This document shows positions 26,542-34,774 of a stretch of DNA of 43,001 bases, piece after piece. The notes under the pieces are model-generated. The model searched no databases, had not been told where the DNA came from, and saw nothing but the letters and a program-made list of their open reading frames with translations. Origin of the DNA: an uncultured Clostridium sp. (GTDB lineage Bacteria > Bacillota > Clostridia > Peptostreptococcales > Peptostreptococcaceae); the NCBI GenBank assembly GCA_945871955.1, contig CAMBXR010000021.1:1-43001 (forward strand), in the 5' to 3' direction. Position numbers and translations under genes: made by a program. How positions within the stretch are numbered: the stretch's first letter is position 1; each line of letters begins with the position of its first letter.

Positions 26542-27122
26542 CCTCCGTAAAAAAGATTTATATCAAAGTGATCCTTTAGGCAGTCGCTTATTTTCGATAT
26601 AGGTAAGCCCACTATATTAAAATAGTCACCTTGAATATTTTTAACTAATAGTCCTCCATATCCTTGTATTCCATAAGCTCCAGCTTTATCTAAAGATTCT
26701 TTTGTTTGTATATAATCTTTAATACACTGCTCAGATAAGTCTTTAAAAGTTACTTTACTAATCTCACAATCAATAATCTTTTTATTTAAAGCTAAGTTTA
26801 TCAAAGCAAATCCAGTAATTACATAATGAGTTTTTCCAGACAATAACTTAATCATTTCGAAAGCTTCTGATTCATTTTTAGGCTTTCCTAAGATAGTATT
26901 ATCAATAACTACAATTGTATCTGCACCAATTACTAATGCATCCTTGTTATTTTTAGCTACGTCTAGTGCTTTTTCATATGCAAGTCTCATAACTGTTTCT
27001 TTTGGCGATTCATTTAATTTGATAATTTCATCAATTTTACTTTCTTTAATGGAAAATCTCACCTTAGTATTTTCTAAGATTTCTCTTCTTCTAGGTGATT
27101 TTGATGCCAATATTATATCCAT
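26538..27122 (-). CDS. maf: Maf/YhdE family nucleoside triphosphate pyrophosphatase
   Basis: House-cleaning nucleotide pyrophosphatase of 194 residues. Family members hydrolyse dTTP/UTP or modified nucleotides to the monophosphate, and overexpression affects septum formation in Bacillus. Signatures are ILASKSPRRREIL at the start, ALVIGADTIVVIDN (catalytic Asp region), GKPKNESEAFEMIKLLSGKTH (read as GKPKNESEAFEM and LSGKTH), and SLDKAGAYGIQGYGG. GAGGTGAGACA precedes the ATG. It is the promoter-proximal gene of the cluster that runs to mgsA. Confidence 0.95.
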   Translation of the reverse strand: MDIILASKSPRRREILENTKVRFSIKESKIDEIIKLNESPKETVMRLAYEKALDVAKNNKDALVIGADTIVVIDNTILGKPKNESEAFEMIKLLSGKTHYVITGFALINLALNKKIIDCEISKVTFKDLSEQCIKDYIQTKESLDKAGAYGIQGYGGLLVKNIQGDYFNIVGLPISKISDCLKDHFDINLFYGG

Positions 27123-27161
27123 TGTCTCACCTCACCTTGTACTATATTTTTGTACTAATTA

Positions 27162-27190
27162 AGTTTATCATTATCTTATAAAAATTTCAA
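27162..27190 (-). promoter_or_regulatory. Probable promoter of the maf-to-mgsA cluster
   Basis: Minus-strand TTGAAA (plus 27185-27190), 17 bases, TAAACT (plus 27162-27167). The -10 box matches only four of six positions. It is the best candidate between the rnfB terminator and maf, and no stronger internal promoter was noticed before mgsA. Confidence 0.45.
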
Positions 27191-27277
27191 TGTTAATGTC
27201 GAGTCTTTTCATTACATAATTGTTATATTTATAATCATTAAATTAATAATTTTTCTCGGAATATCGTTCGAATTTGA

Positions 27278-27315
27278 ACAAAAATAAAGATATGGATTAG
27301 TTCCATATCTTTATT
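27278..27315 (-). terminator. Intrinsic terminator of the rnf operon
   Basis: A 14-bp perfect stem, AATAAAGATATGGA (27283-27296) with TCCATATCTTTATT (27302-27315), loop TTAGT, followed by a T-rich minus-strand tail. It lies 48 bases past the rnfB stop. Confidence 0.85.
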
Positions 27316-27363
27316 CTAACCATATTTAAAATAATTTTAACATCTATTTTAAAACATGTTAGT

Positions 27364-28359
27364 CTAGTTTGTTGCTTTAGCACCTTCATCAACTAAACTC
27401 ATAGCGCCTTTTTTACATTTTTGTAAACATAGATGGCATCCCCTACATTTATCTTGATTAACTTTATGAGGTTGTTTCTTTTCTCCTTCTATAGCATCAA
27501 ACTTACACTGTCTAGCACACGCTGTACATCCTATACATATTTCTTCATCTATAACAACTTTTCTTCTGTCTGAAATATCTCCTGATATTACTTTAGTTGG
27601 ACATTTTTCAACACATACTTTACATCCGATACATTTATCATAATCAACCACAGCTAATTTATTATCTAATGTTATAGCTTCAACTGGACAAGCTTTAGCA
27701 CAAGCTCCACATCCTATACAGCCAGCACTACAATTTACTTTTACAGCTTTACCAAATTCATGACTATTACATTTCACAAATACTTCTTTACTTGCAGGCT
27801 TTTCAACTATTAATCCCTTTGGACATACTTCTCTACATTTTCCACAGTTTACACATTTTGATTCATCAACTACAGCTACCCCATCAATAACTTTTATAGC
27901 ATCAAATTTACATACAGAGACACAAGTACCAAACCCCAAACATCCTGCACTACAACCTTTTGCTCCTCCTATTAATGCTGCTGCAGCTCTACAATCTTTA
28001 AGACCTTGATGAACATATTTATCTTTAGCTTTATCACAAGTACCACTACATTTTACTGTAGCCACCATTTTTTCTTCACTTCCTGCAGATACTCCCATGA
28101 TTTCAGCTACTTTAGCTGCAACTGCAGCTCCACCAACTGGACATCCATTTACAGGAGCATCTCCTTTTACTATTGCAGCTGCCATACCTCCACACCCAGG
28201 AAATCCACAACCACCACAGTTTGCTCCAGGAAGTACTGCAAGTATTTTTTCTTCTCTCTCATCTACTTCAACAGCAAATTTTTTAGACGCATAAGCAAGT
28301 ATTGCACCAAACAATAATCCTAATCCACCTAAAAGTATAATTGCTTTTAATATACTCAC
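27364..28359 (-). CDS. rnfB: Rnf complex subunit RnfB, multi-cluster ferredoxin
   Basis: Electron-entry subunit of 331 residues that takes electrons from reduced ferredoxin. An N-terminal membrane helix (LKAIILLGGLGLLFGAILAY) precedes the Fe-S domain CGGCGFPGCGG near 48-58 and a Cys-rich CSGTCDKAK segment. A long chain of ferredoxin-type motifs follows (CVNCGKCREVCP, CIGCGACAKACP, CIGCKVCVEKCP, CIGCTACARQC, CRGCHLCLQKC), with an irregular one at about 145. That is about six C-terminal clusters, as in clostridial rather than the shorter proteobacterial RnfB. GTG start at 28359 with GGGGGTGA upstream. Last gene of the operon. Confidence 0.97.
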   Translation of the reverse strand: MSILKAIILLGGLGLLFGAILAYASKKFAVEVDEREEKILAVLPGANCGGCGFPGCGGMAAAIVKGDAPVNGCPVGGAAVAAKVAEIMGVSAGSEEKMVATVKCSGTCDKAKDKYVHQGLKDCRAAAALIGGAKGCSAGCLGFGTCVSVCKFDAIKVIDGVAVVDESKCVNCGKCREVCPKGLIVEKPASKEVFVKCNSHEFGKAVKVNCSAGCIGCGACAKACPVEAITLDNKLAVVDYDKCIGCKVCVEKCPTKVISGDISDRRKVVIDEEICIGCTACARQCKFDAIEGEKKQPHKVNQDKCRGCHLCLQKCKKGAMSLVDEGAKATN

Positions 28360-28375
28360 AAAATCACCCCCTATT

Positions 28376-28954
28376 TTATAATTGTATTAATCCTGTGAAC
28401 CCTAAGAAAGCTATTGACATCAAAGCTGCTGCAATTAATGTTATAGGATATCCTTGAAATGCTTCAGGTATATCTGCCAATTCTAATCTTTCTCTTATTC
28501 CTGCAAATAATACAATTGCCAATGTAAAACCAACACCTGCACCTACACCATTTATCAATGTAGCTATTAAATTATAGCCATTTTGTACATTAACTAAAGC
28601 TATACCAAGTACTGCACAGTTTGTTGTTATAAGTGGTAAATAAACACCTAATGCTTGGTACAAAGATGGACTCATTTTTTTAATAACCATTTCAACGAAC
28701 TGAACTATAGAAGCAATTACTAGTATAAAAGCTATTGTTTGTAAATATTCAGTTTGTGTTGCAACTAATATTTTTTGTATGAAATATGTAATTAATGATG
28801 CTAGTGCTAAAACAAAAGTAACTGCTACCCCCATTCCAACAGCTGTATCAACCTTTTTAGAAACACCTAAAAATGGACATATTCCTAAGAATTGTGATGT
28901 TATAACGTTGTTAACAAGAACGATACTCAAAAACAATAATATATAATAACTCAT
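28376..28954 (-). CDS. rnfA: Rnf complex membrane subunit RnfA
   Basis: Integral membrane subunit of 192 residues with about six hydrophobic spans. RnfA and RnfE are homologous and inverted in the membrane, and together hold an intramembrane Fe-S centre. Seen here: LFLSIVLVNNVITSQFLGICPFLGVS, with the conserved Cys of GICPF, and LPLITTNCAVLGIALVN (PLITTNCA), the second conserved Cys. AAGGAGGGAG precedes the ATG. It lies 15 bases after rnfE and 16 before rnfB. Confidence 0.97.
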   Translation of the reverse strand: MSYYILLFLSIVLVNNVITSQFLGICPFLGVSKKVDTAVGMGVAVTFVLALASLITYFIQKILVATQTEYLQTIAFILVIASIVQFVEMVIKKMSPSLYQALGVYLPLITTNCAVLGIALVNVQNGYNLIATLINGVGAGVGFTLAIVLFAGIRERLELADIPEAFQGYPITLIAAALMSIAFLGFTGLIQL

Positions 28955-28969
28955 ATAACTCCCTCCTTA

Positions 28970-29587
28970 TTAAGCTTCTTCTTCTACCTTATCACTAGAT
29001 TTTTTATTTATTGTTTTATTAAATATAGCCATTAAGAATCCTAATGTTAAGAAAGCACCTGGAGGTAGTATGAATAATAATGCTGGTTGATATGAAGCTC
29101 CAAATATACTAAAACCAAATATTGATCCTGCTCCTAATAATTCTCTAACTGTTCCTAGTACAGTAAGAGCTATAGTAAATCCAATACCCATTCCTATCCC
29201 ATCTACTGCTGATGCTGCCGGTCCATTTTTAGATGCAAAACTTTCAGCACGAGCAAGTATTATACAGTTAACAACTATTAACGGAATATATAATCCAAGT
29301 GCTGCATCTAATGCTGGAACATAAGCTTTTAAAGCCATTTGTACTATAGTAACAAATGTTGCTATAACTACTATAAATGCCGGTATTCTTATTTTATCTG
29401 GTATTACTTTTCTAAGTAATGAAATAACTAAGTTTGAACAAGTTAAAACTACTGCAGTTGAAAGTCCCATACCCATACCATTTATAGCAGAACTTGTTAC
29501 AGCTAGAGTTGGACACATACCTATTACTTGAACAAAGGTTGGGTTATCATTGATAATACCATTTTTAAATACTTTACCTAGACTCAT
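28970..29587 (-). CDS. rnfE: Rnf complex membrane subunit RnfE
   Basis: Integral membrane partner of RnfA, 205 residues with about six spans. It shows PTFVQVIGMCPTLAVTSSA with the conserved Cys (GMCP), VNCIILARAE, the second Cys position, and the DGIGMGIGFTIALTVLGTVRE segment. The C-terminus is charged (KKSSDKVEEEA). The ATG at 29585-29587 follows AGGGGGATAATCAT. Its position between rnfG and rnfA matches the common clostridial order rnfCDGEAB. Confidence 0.97.
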   Translation of the reverse strand: MSLGKVFKNGIINDNPTFVQVIGMCPTLAVTSSAINGMGMGLSTAVVLTCSNLVISLLRKVIPDKIRIPAFIVVIATFVTIVQMALKAYVPALDAALGLYIPLIVVNCIILARAESFASKNGPAASAVDGIGMGIGFTIALTVLGTVRELLGAGSIFGFSIFGASYQPALLFILPPGAFLTLGFLMAIFNKTINKKSSDKVEEEA

Positions 29588-29604
29588 ATGATTATCCCCC
29601 TATT

Positions 29605-30171
29605 CTATTTACTGATACTATCATATACATCTACAGCAGTATTAACCCCACTTGTTACTGCTTTTGATGTTATTGTAGCACCTGATATTGCTTGTATTTC
29701 AGTTTCACCTGCATTTCCACCCTTTACAACAGTAAGTTCTGTTGCAGGTTTATTTGCATATTGCCCATAAAATGCTTCTTCTTTAGATCTCGCTCCAAGA
29801 CCTGGTGTTTCAGACATATTTCCTATATTAACTCCTGATATAGTTCCATCAGTTTTTATTCCCACCATAAGCTCTATCTCTCCACCATATCCTTTTGGAA
29901 GAACTTTTATAGTATATCCAGATACCTCAGAACCATTTAATCCTTCATATACTTCCACAACTTCCACATCAGAAGCAGCCTTATATTTACTAGAATCTAA
30001 TAATTTAAATTCTTTAGCATCCGATAATACAGCTTTTCTAGCTTCATTATTTGCTTGTTCATTTCTTTGCGCTATTAAAGGAGCTGTCATTTGATTTGTA
30101 CCTGCTAAAAGACCTGCCGCAACTGCACAAATAACAAATAAGTTTAATCCTAATTTTAATATGCTATTCAC
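29605..30171 (-). CDS. rnfG: Rnf complex subunit RnfG, covalent flavoprotein
   Basis: FMN-binding subunit of 188 residues with one N-terminal membrane helix (LKLGLNLFVICAVAAGLLAG) and an extracytoplasmic FMN domain. The flavin-attachment motif is SGATITSKAV near 160; the second Thr of SGATIT is where FMN is bonded as a phosphoester. GNMSETPGLGAR is also conserved. An upstream ATG at 30207 is in frame but falls inside rnfD. The GTG at 30169-30171 is chosen because GGGGAGG lies nine bases before it. It overlaps the rnfD stop by eight bases, which suggests coupled translation. Confidence 0.96.
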   Translation of the reverse strand: MNSILKLGLNLFVICAVAAGLLAGTNQMTAPLIAQRNEQANNEARKAVLSDAKEFKLLDSSKYKAASDVEVVEVYEGLNGSEVSGYTIKVLPKGYGGEIELMVGIKTDGTISGVNIGNMSETPGLGARSKEEAFYGQYANKPATELTVVKGGNAGETEIQAISGATITSKAVTSGVNTAVDVYDSISK

Positions 30172-31150
30172 TCTTAGGCACCTCCCCAAATACTCTGTTA
30201 TTAACAAATTTATCTATTAATGGAGCTGCAACATTAGCAAGTAATATTGAATATGAACATCCTTCTGGATATCCACCATACAATCTGATAACAGTTGCTA
30301 TTACACCTGCTAAAACCGCATATATAATTTGACCTTTTACAGTCATTGGTGAAGTAGTATAGTCAGTTAACATAAAAAATCCACCAAGCATTACTCCACC
30401 TGCTAGTATTTGGAACATAGCAAATTCAAAACTTAATCCTCCTAATAAGAAACTTAGTATAAATATTGTTCCTAAATAACATAGTGGCATAACGTATGAA
30501 ATTATTCCTCTCCAGATTAAATATAATCCACCTAAAAGTATTAATATTGCACATGTTTCACCTATACATCCACCTATATTACCAAGAGCCATATCTATTA
30601 AAGATACTCCACTTTCTTTTAATGGATCAAGTCCTGCTACTCCTGATTTTAAGAAACTAAGAGGTGTTGCAGTTGTTACTGCATCTATACTTCCACCACT
30701 TACCCAGTTAACTCCTGTTTTAGTCCAATTAGTCATAGCAACAGGAAACGATGCTAATAAAAATGCTCTACCAGCAAGAGCTGGATTAACAAAGTTATTA
30801 CCAATTCCACCAAATACCATTTTTACTACTATAATTGCAAACACACCACCAAGTATACACATCCACCAAGGAAGAGCTGCTGGCACATTAAATGCAAGTA
30901 ATAATCCTGTTACTACTGATGAAAAATCTCCTATAGTACTTTTTTGTTTAGTAATTTTTTGATATATAAATTCTGATCCTACTGTGCCCAGTATACAGAA
31001 AAACATCACATATAAAGCACTCAATCTAAAATAGTAAAGTGCTGCAAGTGCTGCTGGCACAAGAGCCCATACTACTTGCTTCATTATATAAGAAGTATCT
31101 TCATTGCTTCTAATATGAGGTGATGATGATACTATAAGTTTACTATCCAT
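30164..31150 (-). CDS. rnfD: Rnf complex membrane subunit RnfD, covalent flavoprotein
   Basis: Polytopic membrane subunit of 328 residues homologous to NqrB. About nine hydrophobic spans are visible. The start (LIVSSSPHIRSNEDTSYIM) is family-typical. FMN is linked through the Thr of the DAVTTATPLSFLK motif near residue 175, in the extracytoplasmic loop. NFVNPALAGRAFLLASFP is another conserved block. GGGGGAAAAAAT precedes the ATG. It overlaps rnfG by eight bases. Confidence 0.97.
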   Translation of the reverse strand: MDSKLIVSSSPHIRSNEDTSYIMKQVVWALVPAALAALYYFRLSALYVMFFCILGTVGSEFIYQKITKQKSTIGDFSSVVTGLLLAFNVPAALPWWMCILGGVFAIIVVKMVFGGIGNNFVNPALAGRAFLLASFPVAMTNWTKTGVNWVSGGSIDAVTTATPLSFLKSGVAGLDPLKESGVSLIDMALGNIGGCIGETCAILILLGGLYLIWRGIISYVMPLCYLGTIFILSFLLGGLSFEFAMFQILAGGVMLGGFFMLTDYTTSPMTVKGQIIYAVLAGVIATVIRLYGGYPEGCSYSILLANVAAPLIDKFVNNRVFGEVPKSE

Positions 31151-31161
31151 ATTTTTTCCCC

Positions 31162-32511
31162 CTAACTATTTTGTTTAGCTAATTGTTGCTGTTTTCTTCT
31201 TGCTGCTTGAATTTGTCTTTTTGCATTTCTTATAGACTCTACTAAAGGTCTTCTTGCTGGACATATAAATGAACATGAACCACATTCTATACAATCAAGT
31301 GCTCTATGTTCTTCTGATTTTTTAAAATCACCTTTTAATGAATACGCACTTATGTATAATGGTTGCAAAAATGCTGGACATACTTGAGTACATCTTCCAC
31401 ATCTCAAGCAATTACTTGGTTCATCAATTCTTGCTTCTTCTTCAGATATACATAGTATTCCTGAAGAACCTTTATTTGTGACTATATTAGTTGTATATTG
31501 TGTCATACCCATCATAGGTCCACCCATTATGAATTTACCTACTTGTACGTCGTCCTTGAATCCTCCACATTGTTCTATTATTTCAGAAACTAATGTACCT
31601 ACTTTTGTTATTAAGTTTGCTGGTTCTTTTATACAACTACCTGTAACTGTTGTTATTCTTTCTATTAATGGTAATCCTGTTTTGATAGTTTTTGCGATTT
31701 GAGCTGCTGTTCCTACATTGTCTACTACTGCTCCTGCAGCTGCTGGAAGTGCACCAGAAGGAACTTCTCTTCCTGTACATGCATATATTAATTGTTTTTC
31801 TGCCCCTTGTGGATATTTAACTTGTAGTCCTACTACTTCAACTTCGTCATAGCCTTTAGCTGCATTAGTCACAGCTTCTATTGCATCTGGTTTATTTACT
31901 TCAATTGCTATGTATCCTTTTTTTACGTTTAATGCTTTCATTATTACTCTGATACCAAAGACAACATCTTCTGGATTTTCTATCATTAGTCTGTGATCTG
32001 CTGTAAGATATGGTTCGCATTCCGCCCCATTTAAGATAACTACATCAATACTTGTATCTGGCGGTGGTGATAATTTAACATGTGTTGGAAATGTTGCCCC
32101 ACCCATTCCAACTATTCCTGCTTCTTGGATATATTTTATTATATCCTTTGAATCTAGCGTTTCTAAATCTCCTTTAGGTTGTATACTTTCATCTAATTCT
32201 TCTTTAAAATCATTTTCAATCACTATGCATTGTCCTTTTCCCCCTGGAATTTCATGTGATTCAATTGCAATAACTTTCCCCGAAACAGATGAATGTATAT
32301 AAGTCGATACAAATCCTTGAGGTTCTCCTATTTTTTGTCCTTTTTTCACTATATCTCCTACTTTAACTATAGGTTTAGCTGGAGCACCTATATGTTGTTG
32401 TAGAGGTATATAAACTACTTTTGGAGCCTCTGCTTTTCTTAAAGCTACTTGGTTTGTATACTCTTTATTGTATGGAGGGTGTATACCTCCTTTAAATGTT
32501 AAGAGTTTCAT
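31162..32511 (-). CDS. rnfC: Rnf complex subunit RnfC, NADH-side flavin/Fe-S protein
   Basis: Peripheral subunit of 449 residues that exchanges electrons with NAD+/NADH and carries FMN. The N-terminal part (FKGGIHPPYNKEYTN, PLQQHIGAPAKPIVKVGD) is an RnfC barrel-sandwich segment. The NADH/FMN Rossmann part has GIVGMGGATFPTHVKL and ILNGAECEPYLTADHRLM. Two ferredoxin motifs end the chain, CLRCGRCTQVCP and CIECGSCSFICP, followed by a basic Gln/Lys tail. First gene of the operon, with TGGGGAGGTAAG before the ATG. Proton or sodium coupling cannot be told from sequence. Confidence 0.97.
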   Translation of the reverse strand: MKLLTFKGGIHPPYNKEYTNQVALRKAEAPKVVYIPLQQHIGAPAKPIVKVGDIVKKGQKIGEPQGFVSTYIHSSVSGKVIAIESHEIPGGKGQCIVIENDFKEELDESIQPKGDLETLDSKDIIKYIQEAGIVGMGGATFPTHVKLSPPPDTSIDVVILNGAECEPYLTADHRLMIENPEDVVFGIRVIMKALNVKKGYIAIEVNKPDAIEAVTNAAKGYDEVEVVGLQVKYPQGAEKQLIYACTGREVPSGALPAAAGAVVDNVGTAAQIAKTIKTGLPLIERITTVTGSCIKEPANLITKVGTLVSEIIEQCGGFKDDVQVGKFIMGGPMMGMTQYTTNIVTNKGSSGILCISEEEARIDEPSNCLRCGRCTQVCPAFLQPLYISAYSLKGDFKKSEEHRALDCIECGSCSFICPARRPLVESIRNAKRQIQAARRKQQQLAKQNS

Positions 32512-32548
32512 CTTCTTACCTCCCCAAACTGTTTTTTACTTTTATGCT

Positions 32549-32578
32549 ATTATATATAGTATACTATAAAATTACCAA
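32549..32578 (-). promoter_or_regulatory. Promoter of the rnf operon with palindromic spacer
   Basis: Minus-strand TTGGTA (plus 32573-32578), 18 bases, TATAAT (plus 32549-32554). The spacer contains a perfect 14-base palindrome TATAGTATACTATA at 32555-32568, touching the -10 box. Its placement suits a repressor operator; the regulator is unknown. Confidence 0.6.
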
Positions 32579-32629
32579 ATATTACTAATTGTTAAAAAAA
32601 TATCCTTTTTTGTGGATTATTCACTTATT

Positions 32630-32722
32630 TTAAACCGTTATTGATATAACAACTTTCAAAAAAAATAATTTTTCATCTAAAAATTCAATCTTCAAATCCA
32701 CTTCTTTAAACCTACACTTCAT
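32630..32722 (-). CDS. Possible 30-residue ORF upstream of rnfC
   Basis: An ORF from ATG at 32720-32722 to a TAA at 32630-32632 encodes MKCRFKEVDLKIEFLDEK followed by a hydrophobic end. Its codon pattern looks gene-like and the frame continues open 11 codons upstream of the ATG to a stop. GGGGAG is 14 bases before the ATG, which is long. It could be a small gene, a decayed remnant, or chance. I recognise no family. Confidence 0.2.
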   Translation of the reverse strand: MKCRFKEVDLKIEFLDEKLFFLKVVISITV

Positions 32723-32767
32723 ATGAACAACAACTTCTCCCCTTGTACCTTTAAATCATTGAAAATT

Positions 32768-32793
32768 AAAAAAGGTTGTTTAAACAACCTTTT
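32768..32793 (-). terminator. Intrinsic terminator after the SPOR-like gene
   Basis: AAAAGGTTGTTT (32770-32781) and AAACAACCTTTT (32782-32793) are fully complementary, and a T run (plus A from 32768) follows on the minus strand. It lies 10 bases after the stop. Confidence 0.85.
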
Positions 32794-32802
32794 AATAATT
32801 TC

Positions 32803-33717
32803 TTATTTCATTGATTGTACAAATAAATAATATTGTTGAACTGATGATAATAACAAGGATTCACTTATATAACCTTTATTTTCATTTGCATTTTTTGATG
32901 AAGTTAAGATATTATTTTGTACTTCATCTATATAAGAAATTAAATTATTTTTAAACTTATCCATCTTGTAATAATCAATTTTTTGTGTACTTTTCTTCAA
33001 ATTTTCCAATATTGTTTTTCTACTTGTCAAAATTTTATTATAATTTTGCAAATCATTTTTACCTTCGTCCCAATATTGGCTTTCTTTTTGATAATTTTTA
33101 ATCAAATCATTAAGACCATCAGCAATCTCTTTCATATAAGAATAACTATTTGTATATTCTAAAGATAACATTGGTACTTCTATTTTAGTTAAAAAAGCAT
33201 CTGAAAAATAAGTTCTAGTCTTTTCTAAATTAGCTTTTACTTTATATTCATCAAATGAAGAGTAAACTTGAATTTTTTGTGAATTATCAATAGTCATACT
33301 TGATGATGGAATTTTATATTCATTCATAACTTCTTCTATTTTTTTTAGGTCACTTTTATCTTCCAAAGATGCAACTTGAATTGTATAAACTACCATATTA
33401 CTTACACTTGCCACTTGTGTATTCTCTTCATTATTTTCTTTATCTTCTTTTTCTATTTCTTTTAATTCCGATTCAATATTAGATGAGGTGATAACATTAC
33501 TCTTATCAAATAATTTTCTAATGCCATCCCAAACAGATGCGTTCTTTATTGAGCTTACAACATTGACATTACCCAATTTACTCATAAAATCATTATCTTT
33601 TAGGTTGATATATGAATATGTTCCCACTATACCTAGACATAATACAACTGTAACAACCCTTGTCCCATTAAATTTTTTTCTCTTATTGAAATTTCTGTAA
33701 AATTTTCTTTTGCTCAT
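32803..33717 (-). CDS. Membrane-anchored protein with a SPOR-like domain
   Basis: Protein of 304 residues. A very basic N-terminus (SKRKFYRNFNKRKKFNGTR) precedes one membrane helix (VVTVVLCLGIVGTYSYI, about 21-37), so the rest should be outside the membrane. After a Glu/Asn-rich linker (about 80-102), residues about 108-180 read VVYTIQVASLEDKSDLKKIEE...IQVYSSFDEYKVKANLE, which has the strand-helix pattern and QVAS opening of SPOR peptidoglycan-binding domains. The C-terminal half is Lys/Asn/Tyr-rich and mostly helical, with no motif I know. AGGAGGGG precedes the ATG and a promoter lies at 33743-33771. It lies after the NlpC/P60 gene, which fits a cell-envelope role. The SPOR call is a by-eye assignment. 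Confidence 0.75.
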   Translation of the reverse strand: MSKRKFYRNFNKRKKFNGTRVVTVVLCLGIVGTYSYINLKDNDFMSKLGNVNVVSSIKNASVWDGIRKLFDKSNVITSSNIESELKEIEKEDKENNEENTQVASVSNMVVYTIQVASLEDKSDLKKIEEVMNEYKIPSSSMTIDNSQKIQVYSSFDEYKVKANLEKTRTYFSDAFLTKIEVPMLSLEYTNSYSYMKEIADGLNDLIKNYQKESQYWDEGKNDLQNYNKILTSRKTILENLKKSTQKIDYYKMDKFKNNLISYIDEVQNNILTSSKNANENKGYISESLLLSSVQQYYLFVQSMK

Positions 33718-33742
33718 AAGTTGTCCCCTCCTAAATAGTTTT

Positions 33743-33771
33743 TTTATAATATATATTTAAGAGATGTCCAA
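33743..33771 (-). promoter_or_regulatory. Promoter of the SPOR-like gene
   Basis: Minus-strand TTGGAC (plus 33766-33771), 17 bases, TATAAA (plus 33743-33748). A perfect 20-base AT palindrome lies just upstream at 33782-33801. Confidence 0.6.
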
Positions 33772-33804
33772 TTTATGAATCAAATTATTTATAAATAATT
33801 TATA

Positions 33805-33852
33805 TTAAAAAAGCTATGAAGTTAGATATAATTTCTAATTTCATAGCTTTTT
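33805..33852 (-). terminator. Intrinsic terminator after the NlpC/P60 gene
   Basis: AAAGCTATGAAATTAGA and TCTAACTTCATAGCTTT pair on the minus strand with one wobble around a short loop, then a T run (plus A at 33807-33812). It lies directly after the stop at 33856. Confidence 0.85.
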
Positions 33853-33855
33853 ATT

Positions 33856-34755
33856 TTAATAGAGTCTTCTTGCTCCTAATAATACTCTTCCATAATATCC
33901 TGATAAAGAATTTATTTTTACTTTATCTGGATTTTTTTGAGAACCACTTGCATGTATAAATTGATTATCACCAATATATATACCTACATGAGAAGTTCTC
34001 CCTGGCGTTACTGTAGCAAAATATAATAAATCTCCTTTTTTTAGAGCACTTGTTGAAACTACTCTTCCTGATTTAGCCTGCTCATAAGACACTCTAGGAA
34101 GTGATATTCCTGCAGCATTTAGATATACATATCTTGTAAATCCTGAGCAGTCAAAAGAATTTGGCCCATTAGCACCCCAAACATAAGGTTTACCTAACTG
34201 AGCCATTGCAAGATTTATTATAGCTTCAGTTTTATCATTAGCATTGGTGTTATTACCTGCGCTACTATTAGGATTATTATTTGTATTACCACTTGATGAT
34301 TCATTTATAATAGTAATATATTTACTACTAACCCATCCTGTAATATTAGAAGATGTTTTAATTTCATACCATGAGTTGGAACTTTTCGTTATACTAACTA
34401 CTTCCCCTTTTTTAAGAACTGTTTTTATAGAGTGATTAATTCCTGCTCCACTTCTTACATTTAGATTAGCAGTTGTTTTTCCGTAAGTATTAGTTTGTGA
34501 TATATAAGTTGATGAAACCCACCCAGTTGTTCCATTTGATAGTTGTATTTTATACCAACCATTATTTGTTTCTAATATTGATACTGCATTCCCCTTATAT
34601 AAACAACCTTTTACATTATGATTTAATCCAGGCCCACTTCTTACATTTAATGCAGTTGCTGTAACTATTCCCTTTTCCTGCGCATACACAGTTGACTGTC
34701 CTAAAGATAAAGCTAATGCGCCAATTCCTATACTTGACATTACCTTTATTTTCAC
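33856..34755 (-). CDS. Exported SH3b-SH3b-NlpC/P60 peptidoglycan hydrolase
   Basis: Secreted cell-wall endopeptidase of 299 residues. A signal peptide (MKIKVMSSIGIGALALSLG, cut near TVYAQ) is followed by two bacterial SH3 domains (about 30-85 and 93-150), both with TALNVRSGPG/TANLNVRSGAG and WYKIQL/GWVSS marks. Then come a Ser/Asn linker (152-175) and an NlpC/P60 domain with Cys203 (FDCSGF), His256 (TSHVGIYIG) and His268 (QFIHAS) as the catalytic set. It should cut the peptide stem of peptidoglycan between D-Glu and the third residue. GTG start at 34755, six bases after GGGGG. It lies 19 bases after the VOC gene and is probably co-transcribed with it. Confidence 0.93.
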   Translation of the reverse strand: MKIKVMSSIGIGALALSLGQSTVYAQEKGIVTATALNVRSGPGLNHNVKGCLYKGNAVSILETNNGWYKIQLSNGTTGWVSSTYISQTNTYGKTTANLNVRSGAGINHSIKTVLKKGEVVSITKSSNSWYEIKTSSNITGWVSSKYITIINESSSGNTNNNPNSSAGNNTNANDKTEAIINLAMAQLGKPYVWGANGPNSFDCSGFTRYVYLNAAGISLPRVSYEQAKSGRVVSTSALKKGDLLYFATVTPGRTSHVGIYIGDNQFIHASGSQKNPDKVKINSLSGYYGRVLLGARRLY

Positions 34756-34774
34756 AGTATACCCCCAAATATTT

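Noticed and set aside
27266-27279. GTTCGAATTTGAAC, resembling a tRNA T-loop or an attachment site
   Set aside because: No tRNA arms, CCA end, integrase gene or direct repeat is nearby. It is an imperfect palindrome in an AT-rich spacer.
32585-32600. Rex operator upstream of the rnf promoter
   Set aside because: Only one half (TTAACAA-like) matches; the partner half is not present at the right distance. Kept only as a remark under the rnf promoter.
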